DNA of 64,000 nt from Leuconostoc pseudomesenteroides KCTC 3652. Its GTDB lineage: Bacteria; Bacillota; Bacilli; Lactobacillales; Lactobacillaceae. The stretch spans positions 62,001-126,000 of the forward strand of contig NZ_BMBP01000005.1 in NCBI RefSeq assembly GCF_014634745.1, written 5' to 3'. Both the position numbers and the translations under genes were made by a program. The notes beneath the pieces were generated by a model. That model worked only from the letters and a program-made list of their open reading frames with translations. It made no database searches and was not told the origin of the DNA. Positions 30,705-38,323 of this stretch are shown piece by piece (the first letter of the stretch is position 1; every line of letters begins with the position of its first letter).

Positions 30705-31526
30705 TTAAAGTAAATCAATTTCCAATTGAATTGGTGCGTGATCTTGTCTTTTACCAGTGTCTAGTACAGTTGACTGGGTGACTTTATCAGCAATTCTGTT
30801 GCTGACGAGATAATAGTCAATGCGCCAACCAGAGTTGTTAATTTTGCTGGTCTTGCTAATCTGTGCCCACCAAGTGTATATACTTGGAACATCAGGGTTG
30901 AGCGTTCTCAGCGTATCTGTGAAACCAGCACCCAATAATGTTGTAAACTTTTCCCGTTCCTGATCGGTAAATCCGGCTGAATGGTGATTAGTTTTAGGAT
31001 TTTTCAGGTCAATTTCTTCATGGGCAACGTTCATGTCACCACTGAAAATCACTGGCTTCTTTTGGTCTAATGAACTGATATAGCGTCGGTATTGATCATC
31101 CCATAAACCACGATCATCTAAGCGCGCTAGTTCGCTGCCGGAATTGGGGGTATAAACAGTTGAAACATAAAAATTGGCGAATTCGAGTGTGATCACACGC
31201 CCCTCCATGTCCATATCGCCGGGCGCATCTATTTTTGGAAAATCAACTGATAAAGGTTCTTGACGGGACAATACCATGGTACCAGAATAGCCCGAACGTG
31301 CTAAACTCGGGTTGACAAAAACGTGATAGTCAGGAAATAGTTCAGCAATGGCATTGGCTTGCTTTTTGGTTAATCCAGTTGCTTTTAATTTGGTTTCCTG
31401 AATAGCAAAAACATCAGGTGTCGCTTCAGCAATATTATTAAGCACCGACCAAGTCATTTCACCACGCGCACTTTTATGTTCAACAGCAGCGTTAATTGAG
31501 TCAATGTTCCATGAAATTAGTTTCAA
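30705..31526 (-). CDS. exoA: Exodeoxyribonuclease III / AP endonuclease
   Basis: Base-excision repair endonuclease, 273 residues, EEP fold. Seen: KLISWNIDSINAA at the start, QETKLKATG (metal Glu), YTPNSG, SGDMNVAHEEIDL, a RIDYYLVS segment and the catalytic DHAPIQLEI at the C-terminus. A GAGGAATTC ribosome binding site precedes the start. The bacteriocin-like cluster ends about 200 bp away. Confidence 0.96.
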   Translation of the reverse strand: MKLISWNIDSINAAVEHKSARGEMTWSVLNNIAEATPDVFAIQETKLKATGLTKKQANAIAELFPDYHVFVNPSLARSGYSGTMVLSRQEPLSVDFPKIDAPGDMDMEGRVITLEFANFYVSTVYTPNSGSELARLDDRGLWDDQYRRYISSLDQKKPVIFSGDMNVAHEEIDLKNPKTNHHSAGFTDQEREKFTTLLGAGFTDTLRTLNPDVPSIYTWWAQISKTSKINNSGWRIDYYLVSNRIADKVTQSTVLDTGKRQDHAPIQLEIDLL

Positions 31527-31724
31527 AATGAATTCCTCCAGTAATAGTTAACTTAATTCTAACATAATAAAACTTTTACTTGAAAATGATATCAATTCCT
31601 AATGTAATTACAAAGAGTAAGTAAATGTGGAGGCGTAGTAACATGGCATTTTACGGCACTTTAAAATCATAATATAAATATATCGCGGCACGTGCGGCAT
31701 AAAATAATTGGGTATCACTTGTCA
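31527..31724. other. AT-rich gap between exoA and the bacteriocin-like operon
   Basis: 198 bp without a supported gene. It contains the exoA leader and a GC-rich island around GCACGTGC near 31686 in otherwise AT-rich sequence. No convincing T-tract terminator for the minus-strand operon was found. Confidence 0.5.
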
Positions 31725-31907
31725 CTATTTTTTAAAATAATTTATTGTTTTTTCCATTGATTTTATGATTTCTGGTAGCATAAACAAAAAATATAGAAAT
31801 ATAAAATTATAAATTTTTTCGTGATATGAAATGCCAATTATCATAATTGATAAAATCAAATTGTATTTGTTTAACGGTCGAATAGTGATGTTAATTTTCT
31901 TTTGCAT
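31725..31907 (-). CDS. Candidate immunity protein of the circular-bacteriocin-like cluster
   Basis: 60 residues, strongly basic and hydrophobic, with one or two membrane segments (about 15-28 and 33-48) and a Lys-rich C-terminus. Small cationic membrane proteins of this size at the end of circular bacteriocin operons are the known immunity proteins. The ATG at 31907 has AGGTGA about 9 nt upstream; a GTG at 31919 is an alternative start. It overlaps the preceding gene by 17 nt. The function is inferred from size, charge and position only. Confidence 0.6.
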   Translation of the reverse strand: MQKKINITIRPLNKYNLILSIMIIGISYHEKIYNFIFLYFLFMLPEIIKSMEKTINYFKK

Positions 31908-32211
31908 ATAGCCATTCACCTACTAATTTTTTAATCGAAAAAATGATTATGCCAAAAAAAGAAAGTAGGAGCCAAAATAAATTGCGTTTGCGTTCTTTGA
32001 ATATAAAAATATATAAAACACACATAGACATCGCCACCCACATGGTTTTACTTGCAATTTGAGACGCTACGGGTAGTTGCACTGACGTTCTAATTTGATC
32101 AGCATTTCTCAATAACTCGGTGGATCCTATAAATCCAAATATCAATCCAGTGATTGCTACAAATAATAATAAAAGTAAACTAAAAATTTTAAATTTTCTT
32201 TGGTTTTTCAT
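31891..32211 (-). CDS. Three-helix membrane protein of the bacteriocin-like cluster
   Basis: 106 residues with a basic start (MKNQRKFKIF) and three predicted membrane helices (about 9-33, 56-72 and 79-95). The ATG at 32211 forms an ATGA overlap with the SpoIIM-like gene upstream; longer frames reach into that gene and are rejected. No family is recognised. Circular bacteriocin operons carry small membrane proteins for export, maturation or immunity, and this is a candidate for one of those roles. Confidence 0.65.
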   Translation of the reverse strand: MKNQRKFKIFSLLLLLFVAITGLIFGFIGSTELLRNADQIRTSVQLPVASQIASKTMWVAMSMCVLYIFIFKERKRNLFWLLLSFFGIIIFSIKKLVGEWLYAKEN

Positions 32212-32690
32212 ATATGCACCTCTAAAATTGCTGCGCTCCCCAAAAATACAAACACGATGGCTAAAAATAATTTGTCGTAGCCCACATATTGCCACATAAT
32301 GGATGTGTTTTTCTGTTTGATTGTTTGTCGCAACTGACGTGATAAATTTATACTAGCAAATGCAGCAATTATAAATGCTGCTAACTCAAATATACTATAT
32401 GGTATTAAAGTAAAAATAATATTTCCTAGTGTAATGTTTGCCATTACTATACCCAAGGATAAGCCATTTATAAAGAGCAGCAGGTAAGCGACTATTCCAT
32501 ACGTGAGCATACCGACTATTAATATGAGCAAGACAACACCCACATTATGATTACATATTTCTGCGACACTCAATTTACCGCGCTCTGATACATTTGTGCC
32601 AATTTCTTTTGGTGAAAATATATATCCAACAATAGTGCCAACGCCCAATGTCACTAGCAGTAGAAGAAAGTCTCTTTTTGTTGCAAACAT
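32208..32690 (-). CDS. SpoIIM/DUF95-family membrane protein
   Basis: 160 residues, about five hydrophobic segments. It carries the SpoIIM pattern: an N-N-type start of helix (CNHNVGVVLL), an NGLSLGIV motif, and IPYSIFELAAF in the place of the family PHG.xEL.A motif. A DUF95 protein next to the precursor is a hallmark of circular bacteriocin clusters, where it is needed for maturation and secretion. Two nt separate it from the second precursor gene, with AGGAG inside the precursor's last codons. Confidence 0.8.
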   Translation of the reverse strand: MFATKRDFLLLLVTLGVGTIVGYIFSPKEIGTNVSERGKLSVAEICNHNVGVVLLILIVGMLTYGIVAYLLLFINGLSLGIVMANITLGNIIFTLIPYSIFELAAFIIAAFASINLSRQLRQTIKQKNTSIMWQYVGYDKLFLAIVFVFLGSAAILEVHI

Positions 32691-32692
32691 AA

Positions 32693-32896
32693 TTAAAACG
32701 CAACTCCTGCTGTCATTCCGAAAACGGCAAGATAAGCCTTAGCAGTGGCTATAAATGGTGCAAAAAATGGATAGGCAACTGCAACTGCATATGCTCCCCC
32801 TGTACTTAAGAGATTAATAATGGCAAAAGCCACTGGTGCAGTTAATCCAAACCGTTGCACTAACAAACCTATACTTTTAATCATAACAATTAACAT
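32693..32896 (-). CDS. Second circular-bacteriocin-like precursor
   Basis: 67 residues. A short leader of about 11 residues is followed by a 56-residue hydrophobic core that starts LVQRFGLTAPVAF and ends GMTAGVAF. The start resembles known circular bacteriocins (Leu-Val start, F/L-G-I/L motif near residue 6, GG near residue 22), and an aromatic last residue is common at their ligation point. The core aligns without gaps with the first precursor and shares YPFFAPF (first precursor FPYFSPF). AGAAAGGA precedes the ATG. The predicted core charge is about +2. Confidence 0.72.
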   Translation of the reverse strand: MLIVMIKSIGLLVQRFGLTAPVAFAIINLLSTGGAYAVAVAYPFFAPFIATAKAYLAVFGMTAGVAF

Positions 32897-32929
32897 AAAA
32901 ATATTTCCTTTCTGTACTTTTCTTTTACA

Positions 32930-33202
32930 TTACCAGCCGATAGCTGCACCCGTTCCTACTGTAGCTATCAGGCCCTCTAAAGTGAGTAGGAAAGGTGAAA
33001 AGTATGGGAAAGCTGCAACGAAAATCCAACCTGCACCAGCAGTAACCAATTGCACTCCCCAGGCCGCTGTGGATCTATCCAAATTAAATTTAGCAACTAG
33101 GTCTCCAACCCACAATGATCTAAATAAATTCAAGGATATCACTACAATGATTACCCCACATGCTCTCCTAATTTTTTCGTAAGTTATTAATAATTGTTTC
33201 AT
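32930..33202 (-). CDS. First circular-bacteriocin-like precursor
   Basis: 90 residues. A leader of about 34 residues with a hydrophobic stretch precedes a 56-residue core starting LVAKFNLDRSTAAWG and ending GTGAAIGW. Leu at the core start and Trp at its end are the residues usually joined in head-to-tail bacteriocins. About 15 of 56 core positions are identical to the second precursor with no gaps. An AAAGGA ribosome binding site precedes the ATG. First gene of the five-gene minus-strand operon. The cleavage site is inferred from alignment, not seen. Confidence 0.7.
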   Translation of the reverse strand: MKQLLITYEKIRRACGVIIVVISLNLFRSLWVGDLVAKFNLDRSTAAWGVQLVTAGAGWIFVAAFPYFSPFLLTLEGLIATVGTGAAIGW

Positions 33203-33220
33203 ACTTACTTTTCCTTTCTG

Positions 33221-33240
33221 TTTGTTAATAATATAACAAA
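33221..33240. promoter_or_regulatory. Inverted repeat before the bacteriocin-like operon
   Basis: TTTGTTA-n6-TAACAAA, 18 nt before the first precursor start. It covers the AT-rich region where the operon -10 would lie. A probable operator for the divergent regulator. Confidence 0.6.
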
Positions 33241-33311
33241 GTATCTTATGCCAATTGTCTTTTATTTTAAGAAAATGATACTAAAACTCCTACAGATATG
33301 GAATCAAGTTG

Positions 33312-33342
33312 ATTAACACTTGTTAATTGATAAACGTTTGTC
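33312..33342. promoter_or_regulatory. Two adjacent palindromes before the regulator gene
   Basis: ATTAACA-CT-TGTTAAT (33312-33327) is a perfect 7-bp-arm palindrome sharing TGTTA with the repeat at 33221. GATAAAC-GTTTGTC (33329-33342) is a second with one mismatch. They lie in the regulator promoter region and suggest autoregulation. Confidence 0.5.
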
Positions 33343-33386
33343 ATTCTATGTTACAATCTTAACTAGTCACTTTTTGAGGAGTATAT

Positions 33387-34175
33387 ATGACATGCAAATA
33401 CATTCCAAAATTTTTATTGAACATCCGAGTAGACCAAGGTTTAACGCAAGCAGAATTTGCTGATCGATTGTTTATTTCACCCAAAACGATATCTAACTGG
33501 GAACGTGGTATTAATTTGCCACCTTTGGATGTGTTAATTAATATATCCAAAACGTTTCAAGTGCCGTTGGCTAGGCTTTTTGAGCAAATAGATCAAAAAA
33601 ATTTCACTGTTCATGATGCAGAAAGAAAAAAATTAATTAACGCTTTTTTACTGCTGGCGTCACAGAACAATATTAATTGTTATGACATTAACAATGTCAT
33701 AGCCGAATCTGGGGTTTCTCATGACTTGGCGCTAACATTTTTCCGCTCATCAGCTGAAATTCTACAGGATATTGAACAAACGATTAATATGGCAATATTA
33801 TCAACTTTAACAGAGAGTAAAGCTAATAAACTGCTTGAAAAAATCTCTGACGACCTATTGCCTGTACTTTATGATCATCATTCCGCGCTAAAAGTATTGT
33901 ATTCAAGTGACGTTATTAGTGGTCACTGGCTACACTCATTACAAAAAACTTATATCAAATGGATTAGTGATAACCTGACCAACTGCCAATTTAATATTTT
34001 GAACCCTAGTCAATCAGTTACTGTTGAATTATCAACTAAATTTTTATTAGCTATTTTTGAAACTTGGCTAACACAACCTTTTCCGGAAGATCCAATTATT
34101 TTTCGTTCAACATTTGGTCAACTGACTAATATGTCAATCGTTGATTGTTTTAATTACGTCGATAGTAACAACTAA
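33387..34175 (+). CDS. Transcription regulator: XRE-type HTH joined to a TetR-like domain
   Basis: 262 residues. The N-terminus (about 8-66) is a classical XRE/HTH_3 domain with LTQAEFADRLFISPKTISNW. From about residue 72, ERKKLINAFLLLAS followed by NVIAESGVSHDLALTFFRS looks like the HTH of a TetR protein, then an all-helical region (about 120-255) like TetR ligand domains. It is divergent from the bacteriocin-like operon and 184 bp away, with palindromes between. GAGGAG lies 6 nt before the ATG. The second domain is my reading by pattern and is less certain than the first. Confidence 0.75.
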   Translation: MTCKYIPKFLLNIRVDQGLTQAEFADRLFISPKTISNWERGINLPPLDVLINISKTFQVPLARLFEQIDQKNFTVHDAERKKLINAFLLLASQNNINCYDINNVIAESGVSHDLALTFFRSSAEILQDIEQTINMAILSTLTESKANKLLEKISDDLLPVLYDHHSALKVLYSSDVISGHWLHSLQKTYIKWISDNLTNCQFNILNPSQSVTVELSTKFLLAIFETWLTQPFPEDPIIFRSTFGQLTNMSIVDCFNYVDSNN

Positions 34176-34430
34176 AATGTATTAAAAATATAAGAGACCA
34201 TTATTCAAAAAATAGCCCCCATATCCAAAGACGTGAGGGAGAGAAGAAAACAATAACAGATTGAGGTGTTGATAACTTGGACAAAATCAAATGTCCGGCA
34301 AGTTATTGGGTTTTATAGGGTCACAGTATTTAAATGAATTTTAAATGACCATTTTGCAGAGTGCTAAAATTGATTTATGCTATGGCATTCAAATTTTTGG
34401 GGTCTACCTAATTAATATATCAGGCTTTTG
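34176..34430. other. Gene-free stretch with an imperfect hairpin
   Basis: 255 bp without a supported gene. At about 34272-34306 ATAACTTGGACA pairs with TGTCC-ggc-AAGTTAT, and a T-rich stretch follows. It may terminate the regulator gene. The rest looks like decayed sequence; a remnant of an insertion sequence end is possible but not shown. Confidence 0.4.
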
Positions 34431-35252
34431 TCATTTGGCGTAACGCGACATAAATTCTGGTAATGCCGCGCTGATTTTAGTTGGTAGTGTGACGTAATGA
34501 TTTTTTGATAGTTCATCGGCAATGGCAGAGTGGGCATAAACTGCCGCCATAATAGACTCGGGAAAGCTTAGCATGAATTGTGCCGTGAAACCAGCTATCA
34601 TACCAGCCAGCGTGTCACCCATACCACCTGTCGCTTGATAAGGACCACCATTTGGTATTTCAAAAACTTGGTTAAGCGTATAAATTTGAGTATGGTGTTG
34701 TTTCAAAACAAGGATTGGCTGAACATTCATACGTTGCTGGGCTAACATATTGAAAGCCTCAAATGCCTGTTCATTGATTGTGACACCGCTTAATCGTTGC
34801 CATTCCATTTGATGTGGTGTAATAATAAGTTGCGATTGTGGCCAAGAAAGTTTATTTTCCGCAACTAAAGTTAGCGCTGAACCATCGACAATCAAAATTT
34901 GACGTGCCATGATGGCGTCAAAAGTGGCTTCAACGATATCAAGACGATTTCCCAGTCCAGAACCAATTAACACGACATCAGCATGTTGAATATCATCAGT
35001 TAAATCGTCATTAAAATCAATCACCATTGCTTCGGGTAGGTGGGCGTGCAATGCAGTGAAGTTACTAGGGTCTGTTGCAACAGAGACTAAACCGGCCCCA
35101 GCATTGACAGCAGCTAGTGCGTTCATGATTACAGCACCACCAAATTGCTGTGTACCACCAATAATTAAAACGCGACCATAACTGGCTTTATGAGATTGTT
35201 CGGGTCTTTTTTTAATGACTTGGTAAAGGATATCTTCTGTCAACTTTTTCAT
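34431..35252 (-). CDS. nnrD: ADP-dependent NAD(P)H-hydrate dehydratase
   Basis: Repairs hydrated NAD(P)H. 273 residues of the YjeF C-terminal/ribokinase-like fold. Seen: GRVLIIGGTQQFGGA, AAVNAGAGLVSVATD, the ITPHQMEWQRL segment, and the ATP/catalytic loop TGGMGDTLAGMIAGF. The epimerase domain is not attached, so nnrE would be elsewhere. GAGGAAG precedes the start. Confidence 0.92.
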   Translation of the reverse strand: MKKLTEDILYQVIKKRPEQSHKASYGRVLIIGGTQQFGGAVIMNALAAVNAGAGLVSVATDPSNFTALHAHLPEAMVIDFNDDLTDDIQHADVVLIGSGLGNRLDIVEATFDAIMARQILIVDGSALTLVAENKLSWPQSQLIITPHQMEWQRLSGVTINEQAFEAFNMLAQQRMNVQPILVLKQHHTQIYTLNQVFEIPNGGPYQATGGMGDTLAGMIAGFTAQFMLSFPESIMAAVYAHSAIADELSKNHYVTLPTKISAALPEFMSRYAK

Positions 35253-35391
35253 GTTTACTTCCTCACACTTATTCTAACTGATAAGGACAAATATTGCACG
35301 CCAAATCCTTGTGTTATCGGCGTTTATGACGGTGTATTTATATTATGTCATTTATATTTTTATCTTTTTTGAGGAGGCATAATGTTACAAT

Positions 35392-36585
35392 ATGGCTATG
35401 ATTAAAAATAGTTTCGTATTGGCTGACGGTGAACAATTTTCAGAGGAACAAAACGATGTGATTCATCAAGCAGTAGCGTTCGCCAATCACAATTTAACCC
35501 AGTCGCAAACGCGTGCTTTTGTGATAGAAGGTGGCGCTGGTGCTGGTAAGAGCGTTGTGCTATTTGAAATTTTCAAACAACTACAAGCCGCGAAGTCACA
35601 ATGGCGTAATTTTTTACTTGTTAATCACGCTGAGATGTGGAAAAGTTACCGTGAATTAGCCAGTTATCAGCCTGGCCTCAAAAAGAATCAATTTCTTAAA
35701 CCAACGACATTCATTAATCAAATGACTCGTCACAATCAAACTGCTGATGTTGTTTTAATTGATGAAGCCCATCTTTTACTAACAGCACCAGACCGGTACA
35801 ATAAATTTCAGCAAGAAAATCAACTGGTTGAGATACTGAAACATGCGCGTGTGGTTATTCTAGTCTTTGATGCTCATCAGGTTTTGAAATTAAAAAGTAT
35901 GTGGCATGGCGATCAGTTGCAGACGATTTTAGCACCGTTTAGACCCGAGACAGTTCAATTAAGCGAGCAATATCGAATGGTTGGTCAAAGCCAGTCAGTC
36001 GTTGAGTGGATTGATCAGCTAACCCAGCACAAAAAAATAATTGATGTGGCAACAACGCCATCATTTGATTTGCGTATTTATAATGATGCTAACCGGTTAT
36101 ATACGGCGATTTGTCAAGAAAATCAGCGTGTCGGCATGTCGAGAATCTTGGCAACTACCGATTACCCCTACACGGTGAATCGTGGCAAATGGTATGTCAC
36201 ATTGGACGATTTCAAATTACCCTGGGATCAGCTTGATACAGGTGTCACACCTTGGGCTCTGCGCCCTGAAACGATCGATGAAGTGGGGTCTGTTTATACG
36301 ATTCAGGGCTTTGACTTGAATTATGCAGGCGTGATTATTGGGCCTGGTATTCGTTATGATAATCAAAAAGATCAGTTAATCATCGATCCAAGTCATTATG
36401 AGGATAAGGCAGCATTTAGAAGCGTGGGTGGCAAAAATTTATCATTAGAAGATAAGCAATCAATCATGCTAAATGCTTTGAACATCCTACTAAAAAGGGG
36501 ACGTCATGGTTTGTTTATCGCAGTGGCTGATCCAGTTTTGCGTCAAAAATTGTTAGCTAGTGTACCAAAGCAATCACGATATTGA
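35392..36585 (+). CDS. DUF2075 P-loop NTPase (helicase-like)
   Basis: 397 residues. Walker A GGAGAGKSVVLFEIF (about 41-55) and Walker B VVLIDEAHLLL place it in the DUF2075 group of superfamily-1-like ATPases; later LSEQYRM and a GSVYTIQGFDLNYAGVIIGPG segment resemble helicase motifs IV-VI. Function is unknown; relatives are linked to nucleic acid metabolism or defence. The only in-frame start (35392) lies 14 nt from a strong GAGGAGG that better fits an overlapping seven-codon frame at 35382, so its translation may be coupled or weak. Confidence 0.85.
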   Translation: MAMIKNSFVLADGEQFSEEQNDVIHQAVAFANHNLTQSQTRAFVIEGGAGAGKSVVLFEIFKQLQAAKSQWRNFLLVNHAEMWKSYRELASYQPGLKKNQFLKPTTFINQMTRHNQTADVVLIDEAHLLLTAPDRYNKFQQENQLVEILKHARVVILVFDAHQVLKLKSMWHGDQLQTILAPFRPETVQLSEQYRMVGQSQSVVEWIDQLTQHKKIIDVATTPSFDLRIYNDANRLYTAICQENQRVGMSRILATTDYPYTVNRGKWYVTLDDFKLPWDQLDTGVTPWALRPETIDEVGSVYTIQGFDLNYAGVIIGPGIRYDNQKDQLIIDPSHYEDKAAFRSVGGKNLSLEDKQSIMLNALNILLKRGRHGLFIAVADPVLRQKLLASVPKQSRY

Positions 36586-36660
36586 GCAAGATAAGTCATT
36601 AGGAAAAAAATCAGCAAAAGCGTATAATCAAAGTATTAGATACAAGAAAGGTTAAAAAAC

Positions 36661-38076
36661 ATGACAATTGATTGGAAACAAGAAACAGAAACGCGCAAAG
36701 AGGCGTTTATTGAGGATTTGAAGTCAATGCTAGCAGTTGAATCTGTACGTGATGACTCAAAAGCCACAGCAGATGCACCACTTGGTCCTGGGCCCAAAGA
36801 TGCATTAGTTAAAGTACTGTCGATTGCAGAACGAGACGGTTTTACCACTAAAAATCTTGATAACTTGGCTGGTTATATTGAAATTGGTCCAAAGGACGCT
36901 GAGGAATACGTCGCTATCTTGGCCCACGTTGATGTCATGCCAGCAGGCGAAGGTTGGGAAACAGCACCATTTGAACCTGTTGTGACTGAAGACAAAATCA
37001 TTGCCCGCGGGGCGTCTGATGATAAGGGACCGGGGATGGCTGCTTATTACGCCTTCAAAATTTTGTCTGATTTGAAAGTACCTTTGAAGCGTCGTGTACG
37101 ATTGATTTTTGGTACCGATGAAGAAAACGACTGGACAGGCATGACACGTTATTTTGAAGTGGAACCTGAACCAGCATTTGGTTTCTCACCTGATGCTGAA
37201 TATCCAATTATCAATGGTGAAAAGGGTAATGTCCAAATTTTGATTGACGGCGAAGCTACTAACGGTGGGTCTGCTAAGTTGGTATCGTTTGAATCTGGAT
37301 TACGGACTAATATGGTGCCTGGAATTGCCCGTGCTACTGTGAAGTCAGCACAAGCAGAAAAAATTGTCACTGAATTCCAAGAATATTTGGTGGATAATCC
37401 GCAGATTTCTGGTTCAACAGAAACAGATGGTGAAGTTGTCAACTTTGTTTTGAATGGTAAACAGGTTCACGGCGCAATGCCTGAAACTGGCGAGAACGCT
37501 GGTACGTACCTAGCTAACTTCTTGCAAGACTTTGATTTTGGTGGTACTGCTAAGTCATTCTTGACTTATCTTGGCACACCAGCACATGATGATACTATTG
37601 GTAAGAAGTTTGGTGTTAATTATACTGACCAAGTCATGGGGCCTTTGTCAATGAACGTTGGTATTCAAAAGTTTGTTGACGGCGGCAAAGCCTTTATTAA
37701 CTTCAACTTCCGTTATCCAAAAGGTATTACACCGGAAGAAATTGAAGCTGGTTTAGCCTCACAATTGAATGGTTGGGATGTCAAGCCAACCATTGGCGGA
37801 CACGCGCAAGTGCCACATTACGTTGCACCAAGCGATCCTATTGTGGAGACATTGTTGCGTGTTTATCACGAACAAACTGGTTTGCCAGCACATGATCAAG
37901 TTATTGGTGGTGGCACTTATGGTCGTTTGATGAAGCGTGGTGTCGCCTTTGGGGCGCTATTCCCAGATTCACCAGACACTATGCACCAAGTTAATGAATT
38001 TGCTTTGTTAGATGACTTGTATCGATCAATCTCAATCTATGCACAAGCAATCGCTGAAATTACTAATTTGGATTAA
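36661..38076 (+). CDS. pepV: Dipeptidase PepV
   Basis: Zinc dipeptidase of the M20 family, broad-specificity dipeptide hydrolysis in the cytosol of lactic acid bacteria. 471 residues, usual length. Seen: LAHVDVMPAGEGWETAPF (first metal His and Asp), RGASDDKGPGMAAYYA, FGTDEENDWTGM, and the C-terminal IGGGTYGRLMKRGVAFGALFPD. A TATAAT at about 36625 and an AAAGG ribosome binding site precede the ATG. Confidence 0.96.
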   Translation: MTIDWKQETETRKEAFIEDLKSMLAVESVRDDSKATADAPLGPGPKDALVKVLSIAERDGFTTKNLDNLAGYIEIGPKDAEEYVAILAHVDVMPAGEGWETAPFEPVVTEDKIIARGASDDKGPGMAAYYAFKILSDLKVPLKRRVRLIFGTDEENDWTGMTRYFEVEPEPAFGFSPDAEYPIINGEKGNVQILIDGEATNGGSAKLVSFESGLRTNMVPGIARATVKSAQAEKIVTEFQEYLVDNPQISGSTETDGEVVNFVLNGKQVHGAMPETGENAGTYLANFLQDFDFGGTAKSFLTYLGTPAHDDTIGKKFGVNYTDQVMGPLSMNVGIQKFVDGGKAFINFNFRYPKGITPEEIEAGLASQLNGWDVKPTIGGHAQVPHYVAPSDPIVETLLRVYHEQTGLPAHDQVIGGGTYGRLMKRGVAFGALFPDSPDTMHQVNEFALLDDLYRSISIYAQAIAEITNLD

Positions 38077-38138
38077 ATATTGGTTTAATCTTTGGTCTGT
38101 ATGATAGCAATAATCAAACAAATCAAAGGAGAAACATT

Positions 38139-38237
38139 ATGGCATTAGTAATTGTAGCTGGTATTGTAATTATTGGATTCTCGTTCACTAAGGTGTTGCG
38201 TGTGACGCAACCGGTGAAACAAAAAAACAGCCGATGA
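38139..38237 (+). CDS. 32-residue single-helix membrane peptide
   Basis: Tiny gene with an AAAGGAG 6 nt before the ATG. It encodes one hydrophobic helix (residues 2-16) and a basic tail (FTKVLRVTQPVKQKNSR). The stop codon lies inside an intrinsic terminator stem. Ribosome binding site, terminator and transmembrane pattern argue for a real gene; function unknown. Confidence 0.7.
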   Translation: MALVIVAGIVIIGFSFTKVLRVTQPVKQKNSR

Positions 38238-38250
38238 GCTGTTTTTTTTG
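38226..38250 (+). terminator. Terminator after pepV and the 32-residue gene
   Basis: AACAGC / GCTGTT stem, CGATGA loop, then eight T. Confidence 0.88.
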
Positions 38251-38323
38251 TGATCAGTTTGTAATAGCATTTATGTCAAAAAAATGATCTAATTAGGTAA
38301 ATACTTGATTGGAGAAAAATTTA

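Noticed and set aside
31680-31700. GCACGTGC island as a terminator of the bacteriocin-like operon
   Set aside because: The palindrome is short and no T run follows on the minus strand.
32820-33182. 120-residue plus-strand frame across the bacteriocin-like precursors
   Set aside because: It is antisense to two genes with good ribosome binding sites, paralogous products and operon context; it has no ribosome binding site of its own.
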